Below, in pieces: positions 34,058-43,833 of a stretch of DNA of 64,000 bases (position 1 is its first letter; each line of letters starts with the position of its first letter). The notes under the pieces are model-generated. The model was not told the DNA's origin. It was given only the letters and a program-made list of their open reading frames with translations, and made no database searches. The translations under genes were made by a program, and so were the position numbers. This DNA is from PALSA-693 sp963702305 (GTDB lineage Bacteria; Actinomycetota; Acidimicrobiia; Acidimicrobiales; Palsa-688): positions 248,001-312,000 of the forward strand of contig CAVPBX010000008.1 in assembly GCA_963702305.1 (NCBI GenBank). The letters run 5' to 3'.

Positions 34058-35214
34058 CACCGCGCCGATTGGTACTGGCTCCCGGGCGCCGGGGACCCGG
34101 CTGACCGACCAGCTCAAGGCGGGATTGGACGCGCCCATCTGCCTGACGTGGGAGATCACCTACGGGTGCAACCTGGCCTGCATTCACTGTTTGTCGTCGT
34201 CCGGTCGGCGGGACCCCCGGGAGCTCACCACCGTCGAGGCCCGGGCCGTCATCGACGAGCTGCACGACCTGCAGGTCTTCTACGTCAACATCGGCGGCGG
34301 CGAACCGACCATCCGCGCCGACTTCTACGACCTCGTCGAGTACGCCGTCGGCCGTGGCGTCGGCGTCAAGTTCTCCACCAACGGATCGACCATCACCGCC
34401 GAACGAGCCCGCCGCCTGGCCGCCACGGATTATCTGGACGTGCAGATCTCCATCGACGGCGCCGACGCGGCCACCAACGACGCGGTCCGCGGCGCGGGTT
34501 CGTACGCGGCGGCCCGGCGGGCCATGGACCACCTCGCCGGCGCCGCCTTCGGTCCGTTCAAGATCAGCGTGGTGGTGACCCGGGAGAACGCCGGTCAGCT
34601 CGACGCCTTCGAGACGCTGGCGGCCGCCTACGGGGCCCAGCTGCGCCTGACCCGCCTGCGGCCGTCGGGGCGGGGCGCCGACTCCTGGTCCCGCCTGCAC
34701 CCCACCCAGGCGCAGCAGGTCGACCTGTACCACTGGCTGATCGATCGCCCCGGCGTCCTCACGGGCGACTCGTTTTTCCATCTGTCGGCGCTCGGTGAGG
34801 CCCTGCCCGGCCTCAACCTGTGCGGGGCCGGCCGGGTGGTGTGCCTGATCGACCCCATCGGCGACGTGTACGCCTGCCCCTTCGTGCTGCACCCGGAGTT
34901 CCGGGCCGGCAGCGTCCGCGACCCGGGCGGCTTCGCCCGGGTGTGGCGCCACTCCGACCTGTTCCTGGAGCTGCGCCAGCCCGCCTCGGCTGGGGCGTGC
35001 GCGTCCTGCGGGTCGTACGACGCCTGCCAGGGTGGGTGCATGGCGGCCAAGTTTTTCACCGGGCTGCCGCTCGACGGCCCGGACCCCGAGTGCGTCAAGG
35101 GCCACGGCGAGGTCCTCCTGGGCCAGGTCCCGGCCGGCTCGGCACCGTCACGCCGGTCCGGGCCATTCCGTGCCCGTCCGGCTGCGGTCCCGGCCCCTGG
35201 ATCCGCACGGGTGA
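34047..35214 (+). CDS. mftC: Mycofactocin radical-SAM maturase MftC, frameshifted near the end
   Basis: Catalyses decarboxylation and C-C crosslinking of the C-terminal Val-Tyr of MftA. Radical-SAM motif CNLACIHC near residue 47, GGGEPTIR, and a SPASM region with auxiliary-cluster cysteines (LCGAGRVVCLIDPIGDVYACPF; CASCGSYDACQGGCMAAKFF). As written, the frame runs on without stop into mftE. However the +1 frame ends HSVPVRLRSRPLDPHG at a TGA (35212-35214) that overlaps the mftE GTG as GTGA, the usual junction in this genome. One extra base between about 35100 and 35145 (for example the C3 run 35129-35131) explains this; the corrected length of 388 residues fits the family. Confidence 0.93.
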
Positions 35215-35888
35215 CGGATCTGGGTGACCTCGTCTGGCCGGACGTGGCCGCCCGGGCGCCGACGACGGTCCTGGCCATCCCCGTGGGCTCGACCGAGCAG
35301 CACGGCCCGCACCTCCCGCTGTGCACCGACACCGAGGTGGCGCTGGCCCTGGCCCGCCGGCTGACGGTGCTCCGGCCCGACGTGGTCGTCGCCCCGCCCA
35401 TGCCGTACGGGTCGAGCGGCGAGCACGCCGGCTTCCCCGGCACCCTGTCGATCGGCCAAGAGGCGCTGGAGCTGATGCTGGTGGAGCTGGTGCGGTCCGC
35501 GGGCGTGTTCGCGGGCACCCTGATCGTGTCCGCCCACGGCGGCAACGCCGGCCCGGTGCGGAGGGCAGTTGACCGGCTGACCGCCGAAGGCCGCCCGGTC
35601 CGGGTCTGGTCACCGCCTCCGGCGGACGCCACCGACACCCACGCCGGCCACACCGAGACGTCGCTCCTGCTGGCCGTCCGTCCCGGTGCCGTGCAGCCCG
35701 GACAGGCCAAACCAGGCGTCCGCCAGCCCCTCCAGGAACTGTGGCCGGAGCTGGTGCGCGGCGGCGTCGCCGCCGTCTCTCCCAACGGGGTGCTCGGCGA
35801 TCCCACGGGCGCCTCGGCCGAAGCCGGCCAACGCCTGCTCGGGGCGTGGACCGAGGACCTGTTCGCCGCTGTCGAGGCGTGGCCATGA
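35211..35888 (+). CDS. mftE: Mycofactocin creatininase-like peptidase MftE
   Basis: Cuts the modified C-terminal dipeptide from the MftA leader. 225 residues of the creatininase fold with metal ligands in GSTEQHGPHLPLCTDT (Glu, His, Asp), the SAHGGNAGPVRRA His, and DTHAGHTETSLLL (Glu). GTG 35211 overlaps the mftC stop, and the stop overlaps the SDR start as ATGA. In mycobacteria mftD lies between mftC and mftE; here the two are adjacent. Confidence 0.95.
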   Translation: MTDLGDLVWPDVAARAPTTVLAIPVGSTEQHGPHLPLCTDTEVALALARRLTVLRPDVVVAPPMPYGSSGEHAGFPGTLSIGQEALELMLVELVRSAGVFAGTLIVSAHGGNAGPVRRAVDRLTAEGRPVRVWSPPPADATDTHAGHTETSLLLAVRPGAVQPGQAKPGVRQPLQELWPELVRGGVAAVSPNGVLGDPTGASAEAGQRLLGAWTEDLFAAVEAWP

Positions 35889-36692
35889 CCGACCGTGCCC
35901 CGCCGGGGGTGGCCATCATCACCGGGGCGGCCCGAGGCATCGGGGCGGCCACCGCCGCCCGATTGGCGGCGACGGGTTGGCGGCTGGTGCTCGTCGACCG
36001 CTGCCGCGACGACCCCGCCCTCGCCTACCCGTTGGCCACCAAGGCCGACCTCGACGCCACCGTCGCCGCCTGCGGGGGTCCGGCCCGCGCCGAGGGGGTG
36101 GTGGCCGACGTGCGAGACCAGGTGGCCCTGGACGGGGCGGTGCGCGTGGCGGTCGAACGCTTCGGGGGCCTGGACGCGGCGCTGGCCATCGCCGGGTGCA
36201 TCGGCGGCGGCATCGAGGCGTGGAACACCTCCGACGAGCTGTGGTCGACGCTGTTGGCCATCAACCTGGAGGGGGCGTGGCGACTGGCCAAAGCCGCCGT
36301 CCCGGCCCTGCTCGATCGGCCCGAACCACGACAGGGTCGGTTCGTCGCCGTGGCGTCGGCCGGGGGCAGCGTGGGCATCTACCTGCTCGCCGCCTACAGC
36401 GCCGCCAAGCACGGCGTCATCGGCCTGGTGCGGAGCCTGGCCGCGGAGCTGGGCCCCCACGGGATCACCGCCAACGCGGTGGCGCCGGGGTCCACCACCA
36501 CCGCCATGCTCGACAGCCAGCGCCGCGGTGTACGGCCTGGACAGCCCCGCCGACTTCGCCCAGCAGCACCTGCTGCCCCGACTGCTCACCCCTGACGAGC
36601 CGGCGGCGATGATCGCCTGGCTCTGCGGACCGGACAGCAGCGGCATCACCGGCGCGGTGCTGCCGGTGGACGCCGGCATGACCGCCCGCTGA
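35885..36692 (+). CDS. Mycofactocin-coupled SDR oxidoreductase, frameshifted
   Basis: About 268 residues after correction. NAD loop IITGAARGIGAATA, Asp-ended strand LVLVDRC with the longer loop after it that is typical of mycofactocin-associated SDRs (these hold NAD tightly and pass electrons to mycofactocin), catalytic Ser and YSAAK, and NAVAPGSTTTAMLD. The frame breaks at about 36511-36520; removing one base gives MLDSSAAVYGL and restores the C-terminus (FAQQHLLPRLL, GAVLPVDAGM). Sits inside the mft operon with a 4-nt overlap to mftE, so it is probably the dehydrogenase served by this carrier; substrate unknown. Confidence 0.92.
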
Positions 36693-36722
36693 ACCGCGAC
36701 CCTGGCGCCGGCCGCTTTCGGC

Positions 36723-38084
36723 TTGGTGCTCGACGAGTCGGTGCGCCGGCCGCATCCGGACGTGCTGGTGGGCGGCTCCCCGCTCCGGGTCCTCCGGCTG
36801 CAGCCCGAGGGCGCCCGCCGGTTGGACGCCTGGGCCCGGGGTGAGCCGATCGGCGCCGGCCCGGGCGGGCGCCGGCTGGCCCGGCGCCTCCTCGACGCCG
36901 GCCTCGCCCACCCCAGACCGCCGGCCGGGGCCGGCCCGGCCGCCGCCGCGGTCGCGGTGGTGATCCCGGTGCGCGACCGACCGGGGGGGCTGACGATCAC
37001 CCTGGCCGCCCTCGGCCCCGCCCTGGCCGTGATCGTCGTCGATGACGGATCGGTGGTCCCGGTGGCGGCCGCGGACGCCGAGATCATCCGCCACCCCCAT
37101 CCGCGCGGTCCGGCGGCCGCCCGCAATACCGGCTGGCGGGCCACTGGCGCCGACGTGATCGTCTTCCTCGATGCGGACTGCGAACCCTCGCCGGGGTGGC
37201 TGGCCGGCCTCCTCCCCCACTTCGCCGACCCGGCCGTCGGGGCGGTGGCGCCCCGGGTGGTGAGCCGGCTCACCCCCGGCCTGGCGCCGCGGCTGGGCGC
37301 CTACGAGCAGCACCGCTCGTCCCTGGACCTCGGCCCCCGGGAGGCGCCTGTCCGGCCCGGCAGCCGGGTGCCCTACGTGCCCACCGCGGCCCTGGCCGTC
37401 CGCCGGCAGGCCCTGGAGGAGACCGGCGGCTTCGACGAGACGCTTCGCTACGGGGAGGACGTGGACCTGGTGTGGCGATTGGGGGAAAGGGGGTGGCGGG
37501 TCCGCTACCAGCCGGCCACCACCGTCACCCACCCAGCCCGACCCGACGCCGCCACCTGGCTGCGGCAGCGCCACCACTACGGCCGATCGGCGGCTCCCCT
37601 GGCGGCCCGCCACGGCCGCGCCGTGACGCCGGTGGCGGTATCACGGTGGAGCGCGGCGGCGTGGGGGCTCGTCGCGGCCGGGCATCCGCTCGCCGGCGCC
37701 GGGCTGGTCGCCACCACCAGCGCCGTCCTGGCCAGGCGGGCCGGGCGGGACTGCGCCACCGCCCGCACCTTGGCCGGGCTGGCCCTCACCGGCAACGTCC
37801 GCGCCGGCGGGGCCCTGGCCCACGCGGTACGTAGGGCATGGCTGCCACCCGCGGCGCTGGTCGCCGGGTTGGCGGCCCGATCGGGCCGGCGGGCCCCCCT
37901 GGTGACGCTCGTCGCGGCCCTGTCCGTCCCGCCGTTGTGGGCGTGGATCCACGACCATCCGCCCGGGTTGGGCCCGGTGGCGGGGTCGATCATCCAGTTG
38001 GTGGACGACCTGGCCTACCAAACCGGGGTATGGACCGGAGCGATCGAGCACCGCTCGGCGGCCGCCCTTTTACCGGACTGGTAA
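36723..38084 (+). CDS. mftF: Mycofactocin glycosyltransferase MftF
   Basis: GT2-family enzyme that adds beta-1,4-glucose units to mycofactocin. About 453 residues: N-terminal PqqD-like segment (VLVGGSPLRVLRLQPEGARRL), GT-A fold AVVIPVRDRPGG, VIVVDDGS, FLDADCEPSPGW with the DxD-type acidic motif, YGEDVDLVWRLGERGW, and C-terminal hydrophobic helices. The start is unclear: TTG 36723 or GTG 36726 are given, but family-like residues (LAPAAFGLVLD) extend upstream to CTG 36702, just after the SDR stop at 36692. Last gene of the mft operon. Confidence 0.93.
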   Translation: MVLDESVRRPHPDVLVGGSPLRVLRLQPEGARRLDAWARGEPIGAGPGGRRLARRLLDAGLAHPRPPAGAGPAAAAVAVVIPVRDRPGGLTITLAALGPALAVIVVDDGSVVPVAAADAEIIRHPHPRGPAAARNTGWRATGADVIVFLDADCEPSPGWLAGLLPHFADPAVGAVAPRVVSRLTPGLAPRLGAYEQHRSSLDLGPREAPVRPGSRVPYVPTAALAVRRQALEETGGFDETLRYGEDVDLVWRLGERGWRVRYQPATTVTHPARPDAATWLRQRHHYGRSAAPLAARHGRAVTPVAVSRWSAAAWGLVAAGHPLAGAGLVATTSAVLARRAGRDCATARTLAGLALTGNVRAGGALAHAVRRAWLPPAALVAGLAARSGRRAPLVTLVAALSVPPLWAWIHDHPPGLGPVAGSIIQLVDDLAYQTGVWTGAIEHRSAAALLPDW

Positions 38085-38088
38085 ACCG

Positions 38089-39462
38089 TCAGACGCCCGC
38101 CACCGCCTGCAATTCCGCCAGCGACTCGTCGAGATGGGTCAGCAGGCGCTGCAGGTGGGGGACCGTCCGGCGGCACCCGGTCAGCCCGAACTCCATGTTG
38201 CCGTCGTAACTGGTGACCGTGATGTTGAGGGCCTGCCCGTCCATCGGGATCGACAGGGGGTACACGCCCTCCAGCTGGGCCCCATTCCAATACAGCGGCC
38301 CCGTCGGCCCGGGGATGTTGGAGATGACCAGGTTGTAGGGCGGCGATACCACCCGTCGCACCCCGGCCATGGTGCTGAACAGCATCGGCAGCACCGCCAC
38401 CGCGCTGGCGACCGTCACCTGGGCCGGGCTCATGCTGCGCAACGACCGTTTGCCGTCTTCCATGGATTCGTGCACCGCCGCCAGCCGGGCCGCCGGATCG
38501 ACCACGTCGGTGGCCAGGTTGCACAGGATGGCGCCGACCGCGTTGCCGCCCACCTCGCCGCCCGCCTGGCGCAACGACACCGGTGTCATGGCGACCAGCG
38601 GGGCGTCGGGCAGGGCCCCCAGCGCGTCGAGGTAGCGGCGCAGGGCGGCGGCGCAGACCGTCAGGACCACGTCGTTGATGGTGGTGCCGGTGGCGGTGGC
38701 GATGGCCCGCATCGTCGCCAAAGGCCACGACTGCGCGGCGTACCGGCGGGCGCCGGTGATCGGCACGTTGAGCATGGTCTTGGGCGCCATCGACGGCAGG
38801 TACGAGCTCTGCTCGGTCAAGGCCCGCACCGCCGCCTTGGCGGCAAGGGGACCGAGGCCGGCCAGCTCCGCCGTGGTCCGCCAGGCGACGCGGGGCACGC
38901 CTAGCAGGCCGAGCAGACCCCCGCGACGACGTCGGTGGGGCCGCTCGGCGGCGTCGACCACGGCATCCGTACGTCGCGCGCGGCGGGATCCGGGCTCAGG
39001 CTGTGCTCCGAGCAGTCGCAGGGCCGAGACGCCGTCGAGGAGGGAGTGGTGGATCTTGGTGTACAGGGCGAAGCGTTGGCCCTGCAGGCCCTCGATCAGA
39101 TGCGCTTCCCACAGCGGCCGCTGGCGGTCGAGCAGGGTGCCGTGCAGCCGGGAGGCCAGGGCCAGCAGCTCCCGCACCCGCCCCGGCCGGGGCAGCGCGG
39201 AGTGCCGGACGTGGTGCTCCAGGTCGACGTGGTTGTCGAGCTGCCAGCTCCACGCCCCCAGGCTGCTCGGAGGCCGGTGGGGCCGGCGCCGGAACAGGGT
39301 CGAGATCTCAGACCCGTCGATCATCTCCTCGTACATCGACCGGGTCCAGCCCGCGGCCGCGCCCGGCGGGAGGCGGAACAGCTGCAGCCCGCCGACGTGC
39401 ATCGGCTGCTGTCGGCGCTCCGCCAACAGGAACATGGCGTCGGTGATCGGCATCGGTGCCAT
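38089..39462 (-). CDS. WS/DGAT bifunctional wax ester synthase / diacylglycerol acyltransferase
   Basis: 457 residues, standard size. Makes wax esters or triacylglycerols from acyl-CoA, typically as storage lipid. Active site KIHHSLLDGVSA (HHxxxDG), N-terminal SPFH-unrelated start PMPITDAMFLLAERRQQPMHVGGLQLF, PLWEAHLIEGL, NDVVLTVCAAALRRYL, and VISNIPGPTGPLYWNGAQLEGVYP near the C-terminus. Convergent with mftF (5-nt gap) and 3 nt downstream of the transporter gene on the same strand. Confidence 0.93.
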   Translation of the reverse strand: MAPMPITDAMFLLAERRQQPMHVGGLQLFRLPPGAAAGWTRSMYEEMIDGSEISTLFRRRPHRPPSSLGAWSWQLDNHVDLEHHVRHSALPRPGRVRELLALASRLHGTLLDRQRPLWEAHLIEGLQGQRFALYTKIHHSLLDGVSALRLLGAQPEPGSRRARRTDAVVDAAERPHRRRRGGLLGLLGVPRVAWRTTAELAGLGPLAAKAAVRALTEQSSYLPSMAPKTMLNVPITGARRYAAQSWPLATMRAIATATGTTINDVVLTVCAAALRRYLDALGALPDAPLVAMTPVSLRQAGGEVGGNAVGAILCNLATDVVDPAARLAAVHESMEDGKRSLRSMSPAQVTVASAVAVLPMLFSTMAGVRRVVSPPYNLVISNIPGPTGPLYWNGAQLEGVYPLSIPMDGQALNITVTSYDGNMEFGLTGCRRTVPHLQRLLTHLDESLAELQAVAGV

Positions 39463-39465
39463 CGT

Positions 39466-40916
39466 TCAACCTGCTTCCCCCACAGCGAGCAGCCGATCCT
39501 GTTCGTCGGCTTCCTTGCGGACACTAGCCCCGGCCAGCAGCCAGTAGGCGACTCCACCGACCACCACGCCCGTGAAGACGCTGAAGTCCGCACCCCCGCC
39601 GCCGAAGGCCCGGGCGATCGGGCCCACGTAGAACGTCTGGCTGAAGGCCAGCACGGACGCCACCGTGCCCAGGGCCTGGGCGACGAGGGCCGGCCAGTGC
39701 ACCCCGCCCCGTCGCCAGTACAGGCCGCCGGGGTCGGTGCGCTGCAGCTCGCCGGGCACGTAACGGGTGCGCCGCAGCAGCCAGTCGACGAGGAAGATGG
39801 CCATCCAGGGCGCCGATCCAGGCGATGACCGCGGCGACGAAGTCGTTGAGGAGGTGGAAGAAGCCGGCCGAGAACACCGCGTAGGCGGTGATGCCGCAGC
39901 CGATCGTGGTGTCGATGAGCACGGCGTTCCAGCGCTTGATGGGCAGGCCCAGGGCCTGCAGGGTCACGCCCGAGGAGTACAGGTCCATGCTGTTGATGGC
40001 GAACAACTGGACGATGGCGACGACCAGGAACGGCACCAGGAACCAGCTGCTAAAGGCGTGCGGGAAGCTGTTGAAAGGGTCCTTGCTGTCGATCTGGACG
40101 TAGGTGGCCACCGCCGCGCCCAGCAACATCAGGGCCGCCTGCGGGATCGCCGTGGCCACGAACACCCAGCCCACGATGCCCTTGCGGCTGGCCGTGCGAG
40201 GCAGGTAGCGGGAGAAGTCGTTGCCGGACTCCACCCAGCCCAGTCCGGTCAAGGTGATGGAGAACGCCAGGCCGCCCATCATCGTCTGCCAGTTGGCGCC
40301 GTGGTGGATGCTGCCCGGGGTTGGCCTTTCCGATCGTCAGGAAGGCCAGGATCACGTACAGGGCGATGAAGGGGATCACCAGGGCGCGCAGGACCTTGAC
40401 CACGGTGGCGTAGCCGAGGAAGGGCACCACGGTCTGGATGGCGGCGGCGGCCAGGATGAGCACGACCTTCAGCGGGGTGCCGGGGTGGAAGCCGGCCTTG
40501 GCGGCCAGGGCGATCCCCCCGAACACCACCAGGATCAGGCCTTCGGTCTCGAAGCCGACCTGGGTGGCCCAGTTGAACAACGCGATGAGCCGGGACCCGT
40601 TGGGGCCGAAGCTGGCCCGGTTGATGGTGAAGACGGTGGTGCCGGCCTCCGGTCCCTGCAGGCTGCACACCCCGAGCAACAGGTACGACAGATTGCCAAC
40701 CAGGATCAACAGCACCGCCTGGCCGAAGGTGAAACCGAAGGTCATCAACACCGCGCCGTACACCAGGTACTCGAACTGCACACTGGCCCCCGCCCACATG
40801 CCGAACAGGTCGCGCGGCGTCGCCCAGCGGTCCTCCTCGGGGATGTAGTCGATGCCGCGCTGCTCGACCCGGAACGCCCCGTCCGCCCGGGCGTCTTCCG
40901 GGACGGTGGTGGTCAC
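39466..40916 (-). CDS. NCS1-family nucleobase/allantoin-type permease, two frameshifts
   Basis: About 482 residues once two extra bases are removed: one in the G4 run 40317-40320 (giving ANPGSIHHGANW) and one in G3 39808-39810 (giving GAWMAIFLVDWLL). Twelve or so membrane helices; family features include DLFGMWAGASVQF, NRASFGPNGSRLIALFNW, LTGLGWVESGNDFSRYLP and SGVTLQALGLPIKRW. NCS1 carriers import cytosine, purines, allantoin or hydantoins with Na+ or H+. GTG 40916 overlaps the purB stop (GTGA), so uptake and purine metabolism may be co-expressed; hydantoinase genes lie 10 kb away. Confidence 0.88.
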
Positions 40917-42301
40917 GGGCGAGTTCCGCCCCGGCGTCCGATCGTCACCAAGTCCGCGGCGAGGCCGGTGTACACGCCCGGGGTGAGCGCCAGCAGACGG
41001 GCCTCGGCGTCCGGCGGCAGCTGCAGGGTGCGGACGAACTCGCGCACCTCCTCGGCCGTGACCGCCTGCCCCCGAGTCAGGGCCTTGAGCTGCTCGTACG
41101 GCTCCGGCCGCCCGTACCGGCGCATCACCGTCTGGATGGCCTCCGCCAGCACCTCCCACTGCCCGGCCAGCTCGGCGGCCATCACCTCCGGGTCCGGGCT
41201 GACACGGGACAACCCCTTGCGGGCGGCCGTCAACGCCAGCCCGGCATGACCGAGGGCGGTCCCCATGTTGCGGATGGCGGACGAGTCGGAGAGGTCGCGT
41301 TGCATGCGGGAGATCATCAGCTTGGTGGCCAGGTGCTCCAGCAGCGCGGTGGAGATGCCGGCGTTGGCTTCGGCGTTCTCGAAGTCGATGGGATTGACCT
41401 TGTGCGGCATCGTCGACGAGCCCACCTCCCCTTCGACCGGCCGCTGCCGCAGGTAGTTGCGGCTGATGTACTCCCACAGGTCCCGGCAGAAATCGATCAG
41501 CACGGCGTTGAAACGCACGATCCCGTGGAACACCTCCCCCAGGGCGTCGTGCGACTCGATCTGGGTGGTCAGCGGATTCCAGGTCAGCCCGAACCCTTCC
41601 ACGAAGCGACGGGACAATTCGATCCAGTCGACCTCCGGGTAGGCCGCCACGTGGGCCCCGTACGTGCCGACCGCGCCGTTGAACTTGGCGAGCAGCGGCA
41701 CCGCCCGGATGGTGGCGGCGAGCCGCTGCCAGCGGGCCGCGAACACCGCCAACTCCTTGCCCAGCGTCGTCGGCGACGCCGGCTGGCCGTGGGTGTGGCT
41801 CGGCATGGGCATGTCGGCATAGGCGGCGGCCTGCGACCACACTTCACCGATCAGGGCGTCGGCGAGGGGCAGCCACCCGGTGGCGAGACCCTCGCGGAGC
41901 ATGAGGGCGTGGGCGATGTTGTTGATGTCCTCCGACGTGCAGGCGAAGTGCACGAACTCGGTCCCCGGTCCGAAGCCGATGGCGGCCAGCTTCTCCTTGA
42001 GGTGGTACTCGACCGCCTTGACGTCGTGGTTGATGCGAGCCTCGATGGCCTTGATCCGGGCCACATCCGCGGGCCCGAAGTCGGCCACCCAGGCCTTCAA
42101 GGTGGCGGCCGTGCCGGCGGGGATGGGCGCCAGCTCCGTGATCCCCGGCTCGGCCGCCAGGGTCAGCAGCCACTCGACCTCCACGGTGAAGCGCTGGCGG
42201 AACAGCGCCTCCTCGGAGAAGGCCCGGGCGAACGGCTCCACCTGCGCCGCGTAACGGCCGTCGAGGGGGGAAAGGGCGCCCGGGCCGGTCTGTTCGCTCA
42301 C
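40913..42301 (-). CDS. purB: Adenylosuccinate lyase
   Basis: 462 residues, E. coli-type PurB, acting twice in purine synthesis (SAICAR and adenylosuccinate cleavage). Signatures: LSPLDGRYA, HDVKAVEYHLKEKL, FACTSEDINNIAHAL, catalytic His region PSHTHGQPASPTTLGKEL, and the fumarase/lyase signature GSSTMPHKVNPIDFEN. GTG 42301 is the start; its ribosome site is poor and it borders a long GC microrepeat. Downstream it is coupled to the NCS1 permease. Confidence 0.94.
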   Translation of the reverse strand: MSEQTGPGALSPLDGRYAAQVEPFARAFSEEALFRQRFTVEVEWLLTLAAEPGITELAPIPAGTAATLKAWVADFGPADVARIKAIEARINHDVKAVEYHLKEKLAAIGFGPGTEFVHFACTSEDINNIAHALMLREGLATGWLPLADALIGEVWSQAAAYADMPMPSHTHGQPASPTTLGKELAVFAARWQRLAATIRAVPLLAKFNGAVGTYGAHVAAYPEVDWIELSRRFVEGFGLTWNPLTTQIESHDALGEVFHGIVRFNAVLIDFCRDLWEYISRNYLRQRPVEGEVGSSTMPHKVNPIDFENAEANAGISTALLEHLATKLMISRMQRDLSDSSAIRNMGTALGHAGLALTAARKGLSRVSPDPEVMAAELAGQWEVLAEAIQTVMRRYGRPEPYEQLKALTRGQAVTAEEVREFVRTLQLPPDAEARLLALTPGVYTGLAADLVTIGRRGGTRP

Positions 42302-42308
42302 CTAGCCG

Positions 42309-42571
<263 letters not shown>

Positions 42572-42694
42572 GCTCATTCGGCCACTCGGCGAGGGGGGCC
42601 TTCGGGCCATTCTCCGTCTTCGGAGCAGGCGCGACAACCAGTGTCGCGCACGTCCCGAAGAGTGCAGTTTTACCGAAGAATCCGGGGCCGGCCC

Positions 42695-43660
42695 CTAGAT
42701 CGGCAGCCGGGTCTTCAGGATGGCCGGTATGGCGCCCAGACCGGTGAGCGGTTGGAAGCGATCGCTGGCCTCGCTGAGCTGGCGATCGTCGTCGTCGGTC
42801 AACTGCAAGTCGGCGGCGGCGGCGTTGAACTCGAGCTGCTCGACGCTGCTGGCGCCCGGAATGACGACCACGTTGGGCCGGCGGAGCAGCCACGCCAGGG
42901 CCACCTGGGCCGGCTTGGCGTCGTGACGGCCGGCGACCTCGCGAAGGGCGTCGAGTAATTCGGCGGCGAGGTCGAGGTTTTGCGGCAGGAACAGCGGGCG
43001 CATGGCCCGCATGCCGCCGGGGCGGGTGGTTGCGGAGTAGCGGCCGGACAGGAGGCCCTGGGCCAGCGGGCTGTAGGCGATGATCAGCCGGTCGTGGGTT
43101 TGGGCCCACCCGACCAGATCCTGCTCGGGGCGCCGGTCGACGAGGCTGTACTGCACCTGATTGGAGAACACGGGGCCCCCGAGGAGGGTCTCGGCCGTCT
43201 CCCAGGCCGCCAGCGAGTAGTTGCTCACCCCCACGTGGGTGATCACCTCTTCGCGCTGGAGGCGGGCGAGCGCCTGAAAGAGCGGTCCGGGCGGGAAGAC
43301 CGGATTGGGCCAGTGGGCCTGGTACAGGTCGATGCGGTCGATGCCCAGACGGCGGCGACTACCCAGGGCCCGCTGATGGACAATGGGGTCGAAGGGCACG
43401 GCCGGCGCCACCTTGGTGGCCACGAACGCCTCCTGCCGGCGGCCGGCGATCGCCTGCCCTACGGCGCGCTCCGACCGGCCGAATCCGTAGATCTCGGCGG
43501 TGTCGATCAGGTTGATCCCCAGGTCCAGGGCCCGCTGCGTGATCCGCAGCGCCTCCCCTTCGGCGAAGGCCCGGCCGTAGCCCCATTCGGCGGAGCCGAA
43601 CTGCCAGGTCCCCAGGCCGATCACTGACAGGCGGACGCCAGCCACCTCGACGTAACGCAT
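42695..43660 (-). CDS. Aldo/keto reductase
   Basis: NADPH-dependent reductase of 321 residues with a TIM-barrel fold. Catalytic residues: Asp and Tyr in LIDTAEIYGFG, Lys in FVATKVAP, His in LYQAHWPNP; cofactor-binding VGVSNYS, IIAYSPLAQGLLSGRY and VIPGASSVEQL. The closest recognisable groups act on aldehydes or sugars; substrate is unknown. ATG 43660. The end lies next to the GC microrepeat. Confidence 0.9.
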   Translation of the reverse strand: MRYVEVAGVRLSVIGLGTWQFGSAEWGYGRAFAEGEALRITQRALDLGINLIDTAEIYGFGRSERAVGQAIAGRRQEAFVATKVAPAVPFDPIVHQRALGSRRRLGIDRIDLYQAHWPNPVFPPGPLFQALARLQREEVITHVGVSNYSLAAWETAETLLGGPVFSNQVQYSLVDRRPEQDLVGWAQTHDRLIIAYSPLAQGLLSGRYSATTRPGGMRAMRPLFLPQNLDLAAELLDALREVAGRHDAKPAQVALAWLLRRPNVVVIPGASSVEQLEFNAAAADLQLTDDDDRQLSEASDRFQPLTGLGAIPAILKTRLPI

Positions 43661-43833
43661 GGTTGGAAGCTATCCCAGCGGCCACGGTTTCGCGCCGCCG
43701 GCCGGGATACTGGACGTCGACTGGGGCCTCGACAAGCATGGCCGGGTGGGTCGGCCCGGAGAGTTCTTCGACCAGGATGCAGACGCGGCTCGGCACCGGC
43801 GCGTCCCGGCCGCCTGAGCGCGCCGGGCGCGGC

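Noticed and set aside
34047..35888. A 613-residue MftC-MftE fusion protein
   Set aside because: A hidden GTGA stop/start overlap in the alternative frame and the insertion-error pattern indicate two genes with one spurious base.
40917..41840. Extension of the permease frame across purB
   Set aside because: It overlaps purB on the same strand in another frame; purB is clearly the real gene and the permease starts at the GTGA overlap.
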